A program made the position numbers and the translations under genes. Shown piece by piece: positions 12,901 to 25,500 of a DNA stretch of 64,000 nt. Every line of letters begins with the position of its first letter. Position 1 is the stretch's first letter. Under the pieces are notes generated by a model, which was given only the letters and a program-made list of their open reading frames with translations, was not told the DNA's origin and did no database searches. The DNA comes from Ciona intestinalis (taxonomy: Eukaryota; Chordata; Ascidiacea; Phlebobranchia; Cionidae), in assembly GCF_000224145.3 (NCBI RefSeq), contig NC_020175.2, positions 460,525 through 524,524 on the forward strand, in the 5' to 3' direction.

Positions 12901-15900
12901 GACAATTTTTTTTGCGTGGGGATATAAAAAAAGTATTAATTCTCTTTCTTGCAAAAACTAGTAATTTTATCTCCTTTTTTATTATGTTAGATAACTAGAT
13001 AGTTAACCCTTTTATCTACCTTAGGACTTCTAATTCACATTGTATTTACAGGGATTCAGGGGAAAAGGTGACGTTAACAGTCTCTAGCAAAGAAACTGTT
13101 GACATCTTTGCTAAATTGGGAATTGAAGTCAGTGAAGAGTTTGTAAAGAATTGGCCCGAAGAATCAAACTTTTTGATTCCGATCTTAAATGAGATTGAAA
13201 AGAAAAAAGAAAAAGTTTTGGAAGTGGTGAAAGAAAAAGAAGAACCAACAGTGGTAAATACAAGATATTTGCATTTTTTTATCATTTTGTGAATATGAAT
13301 GCCAAACAATGTATTATCATTTGCCTTTTCTAAACATTTTTGTCAAATATATATATATATATAAAACTATAGTTGCCACAACACAGTGGTTAGAGTGATT
13401 GCTCTATATTCTTCAAGCAAGAAAGGTCGTTGCCCTAAGCCAGTGGTCACTAATAGTTTCAAACCTCATCCGATATAAAATCACAAGTAACATACAAGAT
13501 AACTCGTAGGTTTGCACAAAGTGTATAAAAAAGAACAACCGCAAAGTAATTTCCTGTCATGTGAGAATCTATAAGTTGATTCACATGACTGTTTCTTTAC
13601 CAGGATTACAAACCAAGGTTGTGCAAACTTGTTAAAGATGAAGGAGGATTTGGTTTCTTCCTCAAAGATGATGACGGTCATGTTCTTGGACATATTGAAC
13701 AAGGTGGTTCTGCTCAGAAAGCTGGAGTTCAAGAAAGCGATCACATTATTGAGGTTAACGGAGTCAATGTACAAAACGACACTCATGATCAAGTATGTTT
13801 TGTGACAATGCTTCTTTTTGTTTAGTGTACATTTTTGTATTATCTTTTTACTAGTGGTGTATGAAATACGATTAACTTGTATGAAATACAACACCTGCAT
13901 TATAATTTACAACTCTAAAGTTTTCCCACTGCATTGAAATAAATAAAATTTAACTTTTAAGTCCTTTAAACGAAAACTTATTTAACCAACTCATATATTT
14001 TTATTTGGCAAAATTTTTGACTATGTGCCATTCTTATGGTTGCGTGCAAAAGAATCACGTTTTATGACTTAACAATGATTACATTGTTACAAAACAAATA
14101 CTTTCTTTTGTACTCAGGTTGTTGACAAAATTCGTAAATCTGGTGATCACGTGACTTTCCTTGTCGTTAATAAAGAGGAACGCGAATACTTCAAAAAATC
14201 TGGGATCGCAATTACAGCAGCTCTACTTACTGGTGCAGGTACATTGGACTAATATTTAATAAATGTACGTTAAATCCTTGCTACTGATTTTGAAAGTCAT
14301 TGGTAACATTGTTTAAATGTAGCAAACCTAGTAACATAGTTCTACAAGTTTTATTCAAATTTGTCTTTGTAAAAATAAATTTATAATTTGTTTTGCAGTA
14401 GTAAATAAATGAATAAATGCAATTATTTTTTTTCATGTGGTGGGCAACAACAATGGTTATAACTTATAACACAAGTATTCTGTTTCACAAACCACATACC
14501 CCCTCAAATGTTTTTAAGGCAACTTTTCCTGTTGTTTTTCATCATGTGATCGTAATGTTCTTATCCACATATCTCCACAGTTGTGTCCTCTTCTGTCTCT
14601 GAGGAAGAAGCACCTTTGCCTCGACTGTGCAAGATTGTCAAGCAGAGTGATGGCTTTGGTTTCCATTTAAATGGAGAGTCTGGAGAAAGACCAGGACAAT
14701 ATATTAGAAGATTAATGAAGGATGGTGCAGCTGAAAAAGGAGGACTACTTAATGGTAAAAATAATTTAACATGTTTTGTGTCTGAAATTCAACTGTATCA
14801 CCATTCAGCACAATATTTCTACAAATTTAAGTGAAAAAAAAGATTTCTACATATTTAAGTATAATTTCGCTTAGTTAATGTTTTATAAATTATCATCCAA
14901 TTATATTATTGGTTCCATCATGTAATAATGTAAAGTATGTTCCTAATTTTATAAAAATAAGTCCTTGATAAAGTTGATATGTATACTTAGGCTTTACTAT
15001 AAAATTCTTGTGAGTTTGGTTGTTTGATTTAGTTTTTATGCTTTCTAGTAATTTGCCTTGTTTGTTCAACTTACTATACTAAGCATACCATTAGGGGTCT
15101 TAGCCTATATACACAGTGAACATTGCGCACATAATAAAGTTGATTTAACGTGCATGTACGTCACAACTCGTGGGCGTACGTCACAACTCTGTGCATGCCA
15201 CACGTTACACATTAACAAGCGTATTGTTTTTCAAGTTAACTGTTTGCAGGCGATCGAGTGGTTGAGGTCAATGGAACAAATATAAATCATAAATCACATG
15301 ATGATGTGGTCAAGATGATTGTGGCAAGTGGAAGCGAGGTAAAACATACAAAAATTATCTAAAGCAAAACCAATGCTAAAACCCATTAGTGTTTGGGGGC
15401 AATGGTCACACTTTTTATTTAATAAATTTTAGACAATTTTTGAAAATTTGGTCAAGTCATGGTAACTTTTAATTTACTGATACTTAGTATTTTTTTATTA
15501 TACCGAAGATATAAAAAAATGTTTGGTTAAAGAGAAAAATATATTAGCAGCTTATTATGAAGTTGATAAAACTCTTTTAGAAATGTGACTATGCAGCAGC
15601 TTATATATTAAAAACACAGTTTGGATTAAATGACCCAAATAAAATAGTTTATACCCTTAGCAAGGAATGTAGGCTATTAATTTTATTTTATAAATGATTC
15701 TTTAGTGATGGTCCATTATAACAATAAATTTTAATGTTTCAAAAATGATGTTTTTAAATGAAACATCATTTTTTTTTAATGAAACGTATATATGTCCAGC
15801 GCCGTGGCATAGTGGTTAGCGCGCCTGCCTGTAATCCAGGGCTAATAGGTTCAAGGCTCGTCGCTGCTACCATTGTGTTGTGGGCGTATGTGTCCTTGGG

Positions 15901-18857
15901 CAAGACACTTAACGGCAATTGCTCCAACCCAGTGGTCACTAATGGGTTGTCCAAATTATCAGCCATANNNNNNNNNNNNNNNNNNNNNNNNNNNNNNNNN
16001 NNNNNNNNNNNNNNNNNNNNNNNNNNNNNNNNNNNNNNNNNNNNNNNNNNNNNNNNNNNNNNNNNNNNNNNNNNNNNNNNNNNNNNNNNNNNNNNNNNNN
16101 NNNNNNNNNNNNNNNNNNNNNNNNNNNNNNNNNNNNNNNNNNNNNNNNNNNNNNNNNNNNNNNNNNNNNNNNNNNNNNNNNNNNNNNNNNNNNNNNNNNN
16201 NNNNNNNNNNNNNNNNNNNNNNNNNNNNNNNNNNNNNNNNNNNNNNNNNNNNNNNNNNNNNNNNNNNNNNNNNNNNNNNNNNNNNNNNNNNNTACAAAGT
16301 AACATACATGGTAGCTCGTAAGCTGGCACGAGGTGTTAAACCCGTGTTATAACGACTGTCATTTTCCGGTCACGCGAGGATAAAGTAAGTTACATTTATT
16401 CATTCATATTCTCCAGATCACTTTCTTAGTGGTTGATGAAAAAGCTGATGTATATTACAAGAAGAAAGATATTGAGATTACAACAAAACTTCTTGTGGTT
16501 GCTGCTGTGTTGGAAGCAAATGGTTTGTTTGTGTTTAACTGGTCACTACATGTTGTTTAAGTTGCCAACCATACAGAAAAAGGGCAATTTAAGGCTGTAG
16601 TCATTCATTAGTGTAAATAGGTGTATAAAATAGATCCCTCATATTACATTTTTTAATTATACCAGAACACTTACGTACAAATATTATTCTACCTTTTTAG
16701 TAAAACAGTGATATCTAGGGGGTTTTTGGTTAAGAGTCTAGGCTTTTTAGCAGTATTCTCAAATATTAATATTGTTAAAATCACATTTAAATTTAATATA
16801 TTTTTACTTAAAACAGATGAGACCAAATCTTCAACATCTTCACTTGTGGAAGCTGCTGCAAGTGTTCATGCTGAAGCAGATGATGAGGTTTGTATATATC
16901 TTACTTTAATCAGTGTGGTTTACATGTTTACACCAAGCATACTCTACTGTTTTCTTGGGGCTCGCCTGTGAATCTTTTTTATTGTTAAACAGTACAATGC
17001 GTGCATATTTAAACTTTTTTCGACGACGATTTCATTATGTGCTAGTTCATTGGTGCTCTACTTTCTTGTTCCAATATATTTTCTGATTTTGGGTTCAACT
17101 CACACTCAGATAAACACAGCAGTAAAACTCAAATCTTGTCTAACTATACACTAGAGCTGTGTTCCTTAAGCTGTGGTATCAGTACATCTGTTCCCTAAGT
17201 TGTGGTATCAGTGCAAACACACAGTAGGTCCCAGCAAACACACAAAATTCAGTGGTGGTTCTAAATTTTAATACAGTGACTAAATGTCTCTTATATTGTT
17301 TTGCATTATGCTTATAGGCTAGTCGGGAAAAAGTAATTTAACATAAAATAAGGTCTGGAAAAAATAAATAAATTTGCAAAAAAGGTGATATGTCAAAATT
17401 TGGAAAACTTCATTTGAGATATGCTACCTATTTTAAAATTTGCTATACATTATTGCAATTTTGTTTTAATGCCCATTAATGTTTCTTATTCCTATGAAAA
17501 TTCAAAAGAATCTATTTCTCTGTAGAAACATCTTGATCCTCCTGTTATTGATTTCCCGGGTCCACCAGAAGATGAGCAGGAGCTGAACGAGGAGATCAGA
17601 CATGAAATCCGTGAAGAAATTGCTGATGCAGTGGAAGACAAAATGGAAGACCAGCTTGAGGAGCAAAGAGAAGAAGCTTTGGAGGAACTCGCTGCAGCCG
17701 CTGCTGTGGCAGTGGTGGCGGATGAATTCCAAGAAGATTTGAAAGAAGAAGTTGCTGAAGAGATCAGGGATGAAATTGAAGATCGGGTGGAAGATAAAAT
17801 CGAGGACGCAATAGAAGATGCAATTGAAGAAGCAATCAAGGAAGAAGTTAAAGAGGATATGAGACACGATCTTGCTGAAGATTTGAAAGAAGAAATTCGC
17901 GAAAATATAGTTGATGATGTCATTGATGTCAGAGAAGAAGTAAAAGATGAAATCCGAGATAATTAGGGAAGAAGTGGCTGAAGCAATTGTGGAGGATATT
18001 GTTGATGAATACAAGGAGGATAAAAGGGAAGACATCATTGATGAGCTTAAGGAAGAGATAAGAGAAGAGTTGGTTGAAGACATCAAAGAGGAAATGGTGG
18101 AAGAAACGAAAGAAGATATTGAAACTCGATTAAGAGAAGAAGTAAAAGCCCAGCTTGAACAGGAAAGGAGAGAGCAGATGGAAGAAGAAGAACGAATGAG
18201 AGAAGAAGAAAGAAATAGAGAAGAAGAGAGGTTGAGGGAAGAAATGGAAGAAAGAAGAAAGGCAGAGGAGAAAGCAGAAATGGAGGCAAGAATAAAAGAG
18301 GAATTAAGAAAAGAAGTTGAAAGAGAGATGAAGCTGGAAGCTGCTGCAAGATTAAAAGAATCTATTGAAGGTGGAAGATCTTTGTTGGAATTTTTAATTT
18401 TAATACTTTTATAATTTTTTTTTTTTTTAAGAAAAAAATTTTGTACTTCTTACTTTTTATGAAAAATATATTTTAATTCATATTTCTTAATGTTTCTTTT
18501 TTTACAGAATCTGCTCTGCCCCCACCACCAGTTGAGGTTGTATCGCAAGAACCAATCAATAACGCTGACATCGTCAAAGCCGCCGCTGCTCTGCATACAG
18601 TCCGAAGATTTAACGAACCTGCTCCAGCTCAGAACTCAATTAGGCCAGGTGGACAAAACACGTTTAAAAATGCAATGTCGAGATTCCAACAAGATGGTGC
18701 AAATACAAAGCCTATCTGGGCCAAAAACATTTCAACAAAAAAACCTACAGAGGTTAATAAACCAACAGTAAATGGAAACGCAAAGCCAAGGCAAACCAGT
18801 TGGTCAGGAAATGGAATGTCTCTCAATATTGTTGAGACATCATCAGTTTTTGATTAA
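9904..18857 (+). CDS. pdzk1-like: NHERF/PDZK1-like scaffold: five PDZ domains plus acidic helical region (5' end missing)
   Basis: Cytoplasmic adaptor expected to bind C-terminal tails of membrane transporters. Exons: 9904-10102, 10408-10619, 11611-11794, 12159-12285, 12534-12676, 13052-13253, 13604-13792, 14118-14238, 14581-14754, 15250-15338, 16417-16522, 16817-16887, 17526-18370, 18508-18857 (stop TAA 18855). The total is 1003 codons plus one stray base. PDZ1 enters at its second half; PDZ2-5 carry binding loops YGFFL, YGFYL, FGFFL and FGFHL. Each domain keeps a His at the start of helix B (FSHDKVV, KSHEEVI, LEHEGCV, DTHDQVV, KSHDDVV), the class I hallmark. Then come about 270 residues rich in Glu, Lys and Arg, a PPPP stretch and a tail ending SSVFD. 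No ERM-binding motif was recognised. Vertebrate PDZK1 has four PDZ domains, so this layout is unusual. In-frame TAG at 17964-17966 reflects a +1 frame break (see findings). Family certain, orthology less so. Confidence 0.88.
15801..16409 (+). mobile_element. tRNA-derived SINE, interrupted by gap
   Basis: The head reads 'gccgtggcatagtggttagc' followed by 'ggttcaaggctcg', which resemble tRNA A and B boxes. The body has 'gtgtccttgggcaagacact' and the tail ends in 'acatttattcattcat'. The centre is lost in the 325-N gap at 15968-16292. The tail stops about 8 bp before the splice acceptor of the scaffold exon at 16417. Confidence 0.7.
15968..16292. other. Assembly gap (325 N)
   Basis: Gap within a SINE in the intron between exons 15250-15338 and 16417-16522 of the scaffold gene. 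No coding sequence appears to be lost because the reading phase is continuous across it. Confidence 0.95.
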
Positions 18858-20766
18858 TTTTATGTGTTATAATTTAATTATTCCACTTATAAGTCTTCAT
18901 TTTAAGTAACATAATAAGTCATAACATTTCTTCCAAATGAGAAATAAATTGGTGCCAAGGTGTCTCAACTAAAATAGCAAGTAAATTAATCAACAAAATA
19001 TGTAACTTTCATTTCGCTGTATTTAAAACCACCTCAATGTATTTCCTTGTTGGAATAGTTTTAATCTTTTGTAAATATCTTGATTGTTCAATAATATGTT
19101 CACTAATTGTAAACTTTTGTGTAAATATGTTCATCTAATTCCAAGTGAACAGAAGTGATATTACAAAACCATATATTTTAAATTTTGTCCAAAAGTTTAG
19201 TTGCAATTAATTTTCTAACATAAAAAGCATTAAACAGCAGTTGTGTTGGACATTTATAGTAATGTTTTTTGTTAGAGGCCTTTTAATGTCGCTTTGCAGC
19301 TTAAAACAAAGGCATGAACAATAATGTTAGAATTTGTTTGATTACTTTTAAAGTCATTGTGATTGCTACACTGTATTATTTTTTAAACGAATCAATAAAA
19401 GAAACCAGTATATACGTAACGTTAGAATGCAAGGGTTTAAATTAGAATTTTAAGGTTGACATTAGGTCTAAAACAGCAACAGTTGTTAAAATATTTTTTC
19501 TCTGTGTGTGTTAAAACAGAAACAAGTTGGTATATTTAGTATAAATGAAATTGAGTTAAAGTTTTTTGAGTATGGTGACTTCAACAAAAGACAAAATAAA
19601 TTACGTAACACATACGTGGTAACTCATAAGTTGGCACGCTAGGTGTTTAACACAACACCCGTGTTATGACTGCCGTAAATTGTCACGCCACGTGAGGATA
19701 AACATGTTATCCTACATTTTTATTAAACATTTTAGTGTGAACGACACAAAAGCCCGGTATACATGTGTGCTACACAAAAACTTTTGTGGTAAACCACTTT
19801 GTTCTGCTTATTTGAGCAAAACAGTAGGTACGCTTTTTTAACGGCACTATTTTCTACTCTTTTGATCCATAGCGTATTTTAACAACTGATGTTTTCATGT
19901 TGATTCACTTCTCATCGTTCTTCAGATAACGTGATCTTCGTTATCATTTTCGAAGAGATAAATAAATATAAATATAATTTTATGAGTGAACAAAGTTTTT
20001 GATTATCTAGCTTATAGTATTAAAAAAGCGCTTATTTTAAGCGTGTTTTGTGTGCAAAGCGGCGTGACCGAAAAGACCGCATTTATGCAGCAACGCAGAC
20101 AACAATAATGTATTTGGTTTCGAGAATTTTCTAATTGTGGTAAGATGTTTAGGGCAAAATGGTCTTAGTTAAGTGCATGGCGTAGTCACTTACAACCAAA
20201 AAATTTTATGAGTTTATTTTGCAGTTTTGTCACAAAGTAGTGTTTGTTTAGCTCAGTCGCTGAGTGTAAATAGTATTCGGCTTAAAACAGAAGTTTTTTA
20301 AGACAGCCTATATATATCTAGCAAAAGAACACCGCACTACCGCAGTAACAATAAGTAGGTTAATTGATATATGTCCATTGTGGACTTTTGAAACCGGTCC
20401 TTAAAAACAATATAGATTATAGGATATTGGATAAACACAAGCATTAGCCTTTTGTCTGAGGTGCTTATGCCTTGATCTGTCCTGCTGCTTATAACCCATT
20501 TTCTACTCGAGTTTTTTTTGTTAAAGCAGGACAGAGGCTCTTCCTCGAGGTCCAAAAATGGGTCATACAGCACATCATAAATTAAGACTGTATAATACAA
20601 ACAAACTCACGATAGCCTCCCTTCGTACTTAGGTGTTGTGTCTAACTTTAGACCTTTGTTGCTGTTTAAATTTTACTAGTGCTTTCTTCCTGACAGAATT
20701 ATTTACACATGTCTGCTTGTTGTTAAAGAATATATTATAGCCAGAAGCAGTATAGCCAGAAGTACA

Positions 20767-21262
20767 TCCAACTACGGAATACTTATTGACCATGCTTAAA
20801 TAGCTTGCTTAATAATTCTGGTGGCTTAGAATTTAATGTAAATAAAATTATGAAGGTGTGCTGCATTATAAAACTTGCCAAATGCCTGTCTACTAAATTA
20901 AATATAACCAAAACGTAGGTTTTTTGTGTTGGTAAACTGAATTTGATTGCTCGTCTCTCTTTATGCTTAATAAACTGATATTTATATACTAATAAACCTT
21001 TTGCCCTGCTTTATATGTCTGGTATGATTTTAACTAAACAAGAAAATATCCCTGCGACACGTTATGTAATAAACTGTAAGTTAAAACAACCTAGAACTGG
21101 TATTTAACCTACCAACAACTGCTAACTGCATTCAAAATGACGGAAATCCATTCATAAAACCGTGACGTAACAATGTATTATAATGGGCATTATTCGCGTC
21201 AATAGGCCTCTTATTTTCTGAGCAGTTTGGGTGTATTCCTAGGCCGTATATTGAGTAGGCCA
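20767..21262. repeat. Dispersed direct repeat, copy A (about 500 bp)
   Basis: Nearly identical to 26383-26880 in the same orientation, for example 'ccatgcttaaatagcttgct' in both. It ends at 'gagtaggccat', where another element begins in this copy and where a transposon is inserted in copy B. It is non-coding and probably part of a larger interspersed repeat. Confidence 0.85.
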
Positions 21263-22470
21263 TGAGTAGGGTGGGTGAAGATGGGACACTTTGTCAGACG
21301 AGACCCTTTTTTTAATTTTCTTTTTACTGACCTCCATTTAATGATAATCAGGGAAATAAGGTTACAGAATTATTCGACAGTATTATGACGACTTTATAAA
21401 ACGCCCGTCAAAGCTGATTACTGTTTTTAAATATTAAAAAAACATGTAAAATAGAAACAGTATACTTTGAACAGGTAAAAAAATGCGAAATAGTAAGGTG
21501 CCATTTTTTTAATGCTCGCTAAATCATAGTAAAGCCAATGAATTTTTTTAGTTTGCGAACGATTAAACTAGTTTCATAGCTTCGTAAAACAACCTTGAAG
21601 TTTACATGGCAAAGAAACTAGCACAGCCTGTTTAACTCGGTAGGTTAAATACAAGTTGCAGAATACTGCTAATGTAAATCTATTTCAATTTAGGGTCCCA
21701 TCTTCTATGGGGGCCCAACCTGGTCAAAATACAACAAGAAAAATGGCATTTTATGCATTAAGTTGCATTATTTTTATATTAAAGTTGTATTATTTTTATA
21801 TTACAAGTTGTATTATTTTTATATTACAAGTTGTATTATTTTTATATTACAAGTTGTATTATTTTTAGATCTTAATCTCACAAAAAAATAATTTTACCCT
21901 ACAACTTGAATTAATTTTACGTTACAACTTGAATTATTTTTACGCTACGACTTGAATTAATTTTACGTTACGACTTGAATTATTTTTACGTTACGACTTG
22001 AATTATTTTTACGCTACGACTTGAATTATTTTTACGTTACGACTTGAATTATTTTTACGTTACAACTTGAATTATTTTTACGTTACGACTTGAATTATTT
22101 TTACGCTACGACTTGAATTAACAGTAGGGCAAGAAAAAAAATGTTTGGACCTAATTTTCAAAGCGTACAGTATTATTGCGTGTTATTTACGTATATTCCT
22201 ATTTACACCCAATAATCAAAATTAACAATGATTTTAAACTGTCCCATCTTATCTTGTGTGTTTTCGAATTTGTAAAATTTCACTTGTTGTGCGGATCGCT
22301 AAATAACTCCTCGTGTGTTTTATTATATTTTATTAAATTGGTGCCATTTAATAAAGGAATGATAGTACTAATTCGTAGTATTACCCAAAAATCGTCATTT
22401 ATTTTGATTTTGGAAATATTTGGCAATATGTGCTTAAGAGTCCCACCTTCCCCCACCCTACTATATATTC
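21263..22470. mobile_element. Composite inverted-repeat element, copy 1 (about 1.2 kb)
   Basis: The left end is 'gtagggtgggtgaagatggg' and the right end 'ccttcccccaccctactata', the same termini as the short element. Two blocks (21263-21712 and 22122-22467) recur in the same order at 33324-33943 and 34331-34686. The space between blocks differs: here it is a 23-bp tandem array. No transposase frame was found, so it appears non-autonomous. Confidence 0.65.
21760..22118. repeat. Minisatellite, 23-bp unit, about 15 copies
   Basis: Two related unit types in the same orientation: the first part repeats 'tacaagttgtatta' plus T-rich spacer, the later part 'tacgacttgaatta' plus 'tttttacgt'. The period is 23 bp. 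The apparent small open frame across it is a by-product of the repeat. Confidence 0.85.
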
Positions 22471-22535
22471 AAGAGATTAATAAAATTTATGTAACAGGTA
22501 ATAATTAATGTTTTTTTCCCACATCAGCAGACACT

Positions 22536-25500
22536 ATGATACAGTTCGACTTTCTTCTAAAACGTTTAGGGGGAGCTGGTCTCTCGCAAATTGTCATATT
22601 TATTTTACTTGGGTATAATGAAATTACTCGGAGCATTAACACCTTAGCTCCTGTGTTGATTGCATACATGCCAGACTCAAGGTAAGACTTTAAGTTTGCG
22701 CGTTTGATCCAACCCAATTGTAACTTACATGCTATCTAAATAGTCAGCTATACATACAAAAAGGACCGTAATTACTCAGAAAGATGGGACGTACACCTTT
22801 TCCATAATATTTTCTCGTCCCATTTGGTGATAAACAACACTAGCTTGTAAGCGGGCACGAAGCATATAGCAGGGTGGGGGAGATGAGACACCTTTAGCAG
22901 AAACATTTTTATAATTCTTTAAACTTTCTTTGTTTACTACCAAATAAGACAGGAAAATAAAAAGAAAAAGGTGTCCTATCTTCCTCCATCCAATATATGA
23001 CACAAAACATCCGTGCTATGGATTGACTTTACCCATATGTATCACAGATGCAACGTACCACCATTAGACAACGCTACAGCTTATCCAAATCTAACAAAGT
23101 CGGATATATTAAACTATACGACACCATACGATGTTACTAAACAAGCATACGATACATGCAGGAGGCAAGTATATTTAGTGGGGGTGCATAACTACTATAT
23201 ATGACGCTTTTGTGTTTCGTAAACAACTATGACGTAATCAATTATGACGTAGGTACGGGTACGACTTGAATGCTTGCAATGGAGACTTGACATGTGTCAA
23301 TCAATCTTCTCCGGCAGTTGTGTGCGATAAAGGATATTATTATGATAAGTCACTATTTACAGAAACAGTGGTCACTGAGGTAAAAGTTTTTTATTATTTT
23401 ATTATTTTGATCTTAATAACGACGGTCGACGTTTTACATTTTATGCGTATACCGAGCACTTAAAAGGGGCATACCAACGAAGAAAACTTTGTATATGGAT
23501 AGATATGCTCAAATGTGATCTAAAGGTGCCGCCAAAAGTTAAAAAAACAAAAGAGCTTCTAACAAAATCGCACAAAAATATTTTGTCGATGCGCCTTATA
23601 AATAAACTTCACTTTCACAAGTTCAACCTAATATGCGACCGAAAATATCTCGTTTCTCTTTCTTCGTCTCTCTACTTTGCTGGTGCAATGATCGGTTCTA
23701 TCCTCTTTGGAAACTTTGCTGACATGTAAGAAAAATAAGCTTCAAAGACTATCTATGGTTATGTAGTTATGTCCACTTTATAGCTGAAGCCTAACGGCGT
23801 AGGCCTCACCTATACTTACTTTGGCCTCACCCAATGACGTATCCTACCTCAACTGAGGGTTAATCCGAGTTAACCGTTACCACATTTTAACTTATATATT
23901 AATAAAACTCCGGCACATTTCGTGTGACCATTCAACCGGTTTAGCCTCTTTGCCCACTAGAAATGATTATAAATTACTGCAGTTACCGCCGACTGTACGT
24001 TTTTTGATACTATAAAAAATGCAGGGTAAATTTTACTGTGTACGCAGGCATTATCTGGCTACTACGCCATTATTATATATTACTTTTGAGCTAAACTGAT
24101 AGTTTGCCCCATTTCTTTAACGATGTGTAGGCTTATGACTTGCACGTTCCAAATGTTAATTTAAAAGCAAGATTGTGCCAAAAGGCTTATACTCATGATA
24201 ACGGTGATCAGCGTATACGTCAGAGAATCCTATTTATATATTACACTGATGCAAATTTTCAAAAACAGGCTCGGGCGGAAACCAACTATGGTGTTAACGT
24301 TTATTGGTGTGTTGGGTTCAATGTTCGGGGTGACTTATTCTTTGTCTGTTGAAATGTATATAGTGTTCCGCACTGCTACAGCTGCTTTTGCATTTGGGAC
24401 CAAGATTGCCGCTTTTGTGTACAGTCAGTATATACATTAATATTATACAAGTTTTAAGTAGCTCATACGTATAACTTATAGTAGGGTGGGAAAAATGGGA
24501 CACCTTTAGCACATAATATTCAAATATCCTGACCGCCTTTTAAACAATTAATAACGGTCTATGGGGTCGTGCGGATACGGTTTTAAAATTCTTGGAATGT
24601 TTTTTGTTTACTACCAAACGGAACGAGATATAATGGAATGAAAAGGTGTCCCATCTTCCCTTACCCTTCTCTATAACAAAACATATTGATCATTCAAACT
24701 GTTAGATATGAAACACTGATACCACATGTAAGTTTAAAATGTAAATGAATGTAACTTATTAATCCACGTGTGGTGCGACAAAACCAGTCGTTATTGCACG
24801 GTTGTTTTGTTTCATATACACCGCTTCGTGCCCTCTTTTTGAAGAACCGTTAATTTTCCAGGGACAAATTCGGCCATAATGTTATAGCACGTAGCAGCGA
24901 AACACAGTGAATCAGAATATGTACAGATGACAGTGTTAATAATAAAAGCATCAGATCCATTATATTAACATATATATATGTGGCTATAGCAAAGATGCAT
25001 GCGCTCCAACTATAGGGTCACGTCAAATGTTTGGTGTTACATGGAATGCCAATTTATTTTGCATGGTCCAGTGGTTAACTGTTATTTTGCATAAAATATG
25101 CAGCAATATTGTTTTATTTGTAAGTATTTTGTTCAGTTACCGAAATGGTTGGAAAAGAATGGCGAACTTTCTTTGGCATCGGGTACAGTAGTTTCTACGC
25201 GCTTGGATACATGGTAATGTCAGGGGTGGCTTATAACTGGAGGAACTGGCATGACATCATGGTACGTACATCACCACTATGTCTTCTACGTTTTACATCA
25301 CTGGTTTTCAACCCATGGTATCAATTGCAATACCATGTCTGGTAACATATCCCACAAGACACTTCACAGTAATTACACATTCTACGTTTTACATCACTGG
25401 TTTTCAACCCATGGTATCAATTGCAATACCATGTCTGGTAACATATCCCACAAGACACTTCACAGTAATTACACATCCCAATAATAATTGTTGAACCTGC

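Larger units (their letters stand above)
18858..22535. other. Intergenic: 3'UTR of scaffold gene, then repeats
   Basis: AATAAA-type signals near 18943 and 19395 could end the scaffold mRNA. A SINE tail fragment lies at about 19590-19720 ('cacgccacgtgaggataaac'). From 20767 the sequence is repetitive: direct repeat A (20767-21262), then a composite inverted-repeat element with an internal minisatellite (21263-22470). No gene was recognised; the open frames at 20337-20600 and 22176-22508 look spurious. Confidence 0.6.

Noticed and set aside
17940..17970. Programmed frameshift or 27-bp intron (gtaaaa...ttag) in the scaffold
   Set aside because: The intron solution leads to a stop codon within a few codons, and there is no slippery site plus pseudoknot evidence. 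A one-base indel is simpler.
17492..18349. Long minus-strand open frames rich in Ser, Ile and Phe opposite the acidic helix
   Set aside because: They are the antisense of the repetitive Glu/Asp/Lys codons of the scaffold exon, with no family resemblance and no splice logic.
21760..22118. Possible CRISPR-like array or repetitive protein
   Set aside because: Units of 23 bp follow one another without spacers and drift gradually in sequence, as in a minisatellite. The genome is eukaryotic and no cas-like gene is present.
22176..22508. 110-codon plus-strand frame upstream of SLC22
   Set aside because: It lies in the right block of a repeat element that recurs at 34331-34686, so it is repeat sequence and not a gene.
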